Shown here: in pieces, positions 21,218-22,006 of the stretch
Layout of the letters: every line of letters starts with the position of its first letter
Position numbering within the stretch: the stretch's first letter is position 1
IMG/VR virus record: IMGVR_UViG_3300020172_004948
Coordinates: 1 to 22,006 of that record
Length of the DNA stretch: 22,006 nucleotides
Source of the DNA: a virus
Direction: 5' to 3' (one strand)
The notes under the pieces: model-generated
Seen by the model: the letters and a program-made list of their open reading frames with translations, nothing else
What the model was told of the DNA's origin: nothing
Databases searched by the model: none
Program-made: the position numbers and the translations under genes

Positions 21218-21766
21218 TTAAACTGGAAGTTCTTCTTCACCTTCTTCTTCTTGTGCCTGACCTTCTTCTTGTCCTTGACCTTCTTCTTGTCCTTGACCTT
21301 CTTCTTGTCCTTGACCTTCTTCTTGTACTTGACCTTCTTCTTGTCCTTGACCTTCTTCTTGTCCTTGTGGCTCTTCAAACTCGCCTTCTTGTACCTGAGC
21401 TTGTGGTTGAGCTTGAGTCTGAGCTTGCGGTTGAGCTTGTGGCTCGCCTTCAGTCTGTACCTGAACCTGTCCTTGACCTTGTGGTCCGCCCATTAAAGCG
21501 TTTCCAGGAATCTTCTCAACGTCTATGTTGTTAAGAGTTACCCATTTTACAATTTCTTCAGCGATGTCAACATCACCGAAAAACTGGCGAAGGTTTTTTC
21601 CTGTCGTGTCTTTAACTTTCTTAACATAAGAATTTATCAATGATTGAGAAATGTCGATCATAGTTTTAACCTTATAGATATCGTTCACTTGAAGAACAGC
21701 TTCTTTGATTATCTCTTCTCTGTTTTTTTGAACTCTAAAACTTTCAAATTGTCTGATGTGTTTCAT
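21218..21766 (-). CDS. protein with MKHIRQFESF start and Gln/Glu/Gly repeat tail
   Basis: 182 residues, unknown family. Residues 1-12 carry the shared N-terminal motif. Residues 13-95 form a helical domain (IIKEAVLQVNDIYKVKT, INSYVKKVKDTTGKNLRQFF). From about 98 the protein is low complexity: Gly/Gln, then alternating Gln-Ala/Pro, then about six (G/V)QEEGQ units and an acidic end. It has its own late element and terminator, which suggests substantial expression. An acidic, disordered tail and a capsid-targeting-like start suggest a head-internal or scaffold-accessory protein. That is inference. Confidence 0.62.
   Translation of the reverse strand: MKHIRQFESFRVQKNREEIIKEAVLQVNDIYKVKTMIDISQSLINSYVKKVKDTTGKNLRQFFGDVDIAEEIVKWVTLNNIDVEKIPGNALMGGPQGQGQVQVQTEGEPQAQPQAQTQAQPQAQVQEGEFEEPQGQEEGQGQEEGQVQEEGQGQEEGQGQEEGQGQEEGQAQEEEGEEELPV
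21238..21385 (-). repeat. 18-base tandem repeats coding (G/V)QEEGQ
   Basis: About six near-identical 18-base units, followed by looser Gln/Ala/Pro codon repeats up to about 21480. The units are in frame inside the 21218 gene. Confidence 0.8.
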
Positions 21767-21790
21767 TTTTTGGTTTAATTTTTTATATGG

Positions 21791-21800
21791 TATATATTAA
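21791..21800 (-). promoter_or_regulatory. late promoter element TTAATATATA
   Basis: Exact copy, 24 bases before ATG 21766, followed by an A-rich leader. Confidence 0.65.
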
Positions 21801-21826
21801 GTAAAAAATATCGTTTTTTTTCACTT

Positions 21827-22006
21827 TTATCTCATTATTATAATAGCCAAGACTCCGACTATCAAGCCGCTGCTTCCAAAGAGCCAGGTTTTTATTTTTT
21901 CCTTTCTCAAATCGCGTTTGAGCAATTTTATCTGGCGATCCTTCAAGAGCTTCTGGTCGTCGCAGATTTTATTGTTCTTTTCGAGGTTTCTGAATCTATC
22001 AGATAG
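21827..22006 (-). CDS. coiled-coil protein with C-terminal membrane anchor (5' end beyond window)
   Basis: Sixty in-frame codons (59 residues and the stop) enter from the right edge. The visible part is a charged, Lys/Leu-rich helix (LEKNNKICDDQKLLKDRQIK) that becomes basic (RDLRKEKIK), then a hydrophobic segment (WLFGSSGLIVGVLAIIIMR) and the stop. This is a coiled coil anchored by a C-terminal transmembrane helix. Lysis (spanin-like) or other membrane roles are possible, but i-spanins normally have the anchor at the N-terminus, so no function is assigned. Confidence 0.6.
   Translation of the reverse strand, partial: LSDRFRNLEKNNKICDDQKLLKDRQIKLLKRDLRKEKIKTWLFGSSGLIVGVLAIIIMR

Overview
The window looks like a segment of a large T4-like (myovirus) phage genome whose host is probably a member of the Bacteroidota (Flavobacteriia/Cytophagia-like). 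The phage assignment rests on homologues recognisable from sequence: major capsid protein (gp23-like), a prohead protease fused to a scaffold (gp21/gp22-like), portal (gp20-like), head-completion nuclease (gp4-like), tail sheath stabiliser/terminator (gp15-like), baseplate wedge (gp25-like), clamp loader (gp44-like) and a late sigma factor (gp55-like). The host assignment is inferred from A-rich leaders without Shine-Dalgarno sequences and from two close matches to the Bacteroidota -33/-7 promoter (TTTG-N19-TAnnTTTG). No tRNA, rRNA, CRISPR array or insertion sequence was seen.

Layout. 1-3253 (minus): a partial M20/M28-type metallopeptidase, a stand-alone NFACT-R domain protein and a repeat-rich VSR-like endonuclease. 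3368-8267 (minus): capsid, protease-scaffold fusion and a putative virion protein. 8459-11152 (plus): an island with a zinc-finger/YGV-repeat protein, an RNase R-like exoribonuclease and an unknown protein. 11209-14217 (minus): portal and two unknown proteins. 14263-14790 (plus): gp4-like nuclease. 14780-15432 (minus): a membrane protein and a small conserved protein. 15433-15735: a 303-base gap that may hold a structured RNA. 15736-18588 (minus): gp55-like sigma factor, an unknown protein and the gp15-like tail protein. 18655-20017 (plus): clamp loader and gp25-like wedge. 20014-22006 (minus): a DUF3008-like small protein, a nicotinamidase-like hydrolase, two proteins of unknown function and a partial coiled-coil/membrane-anchor protein.

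Regulation. A ten-base element, TTAATATATA or a close variant, lies upstream of nearly every virion gene on either strand, and is missing in front of the RNase R island, the clamp loader and the sigma factor. It is the likely phage late promoter, read by the gp55-like sigma factor encoded here. At five genes it ends exactly 4 bases before the ATG, which suggests leaderless late mRNAs. Rho-independent terminators separate many units.

Most unusual content: (i) a phage NFACT-R protein (the RNA-binding domain of RqcH) and a phage RNase R, both tied to ribosome rescue or RNA quality control in cells; (ii) an N-terminal sequence resembling MKxIxxFExF shared by four otherwise unrelated proteins, similar to the T4 capsid-targeting signal, so the NFACT-R protein and the nicotinamidase-like enzyme may be packaged in the head and injected; (iii) a candidate structured ncRNA with its own promoter and a UUCG-loop terminator; (iv) a protease-scaffold fusion carrying eleven 14-residue repeats.
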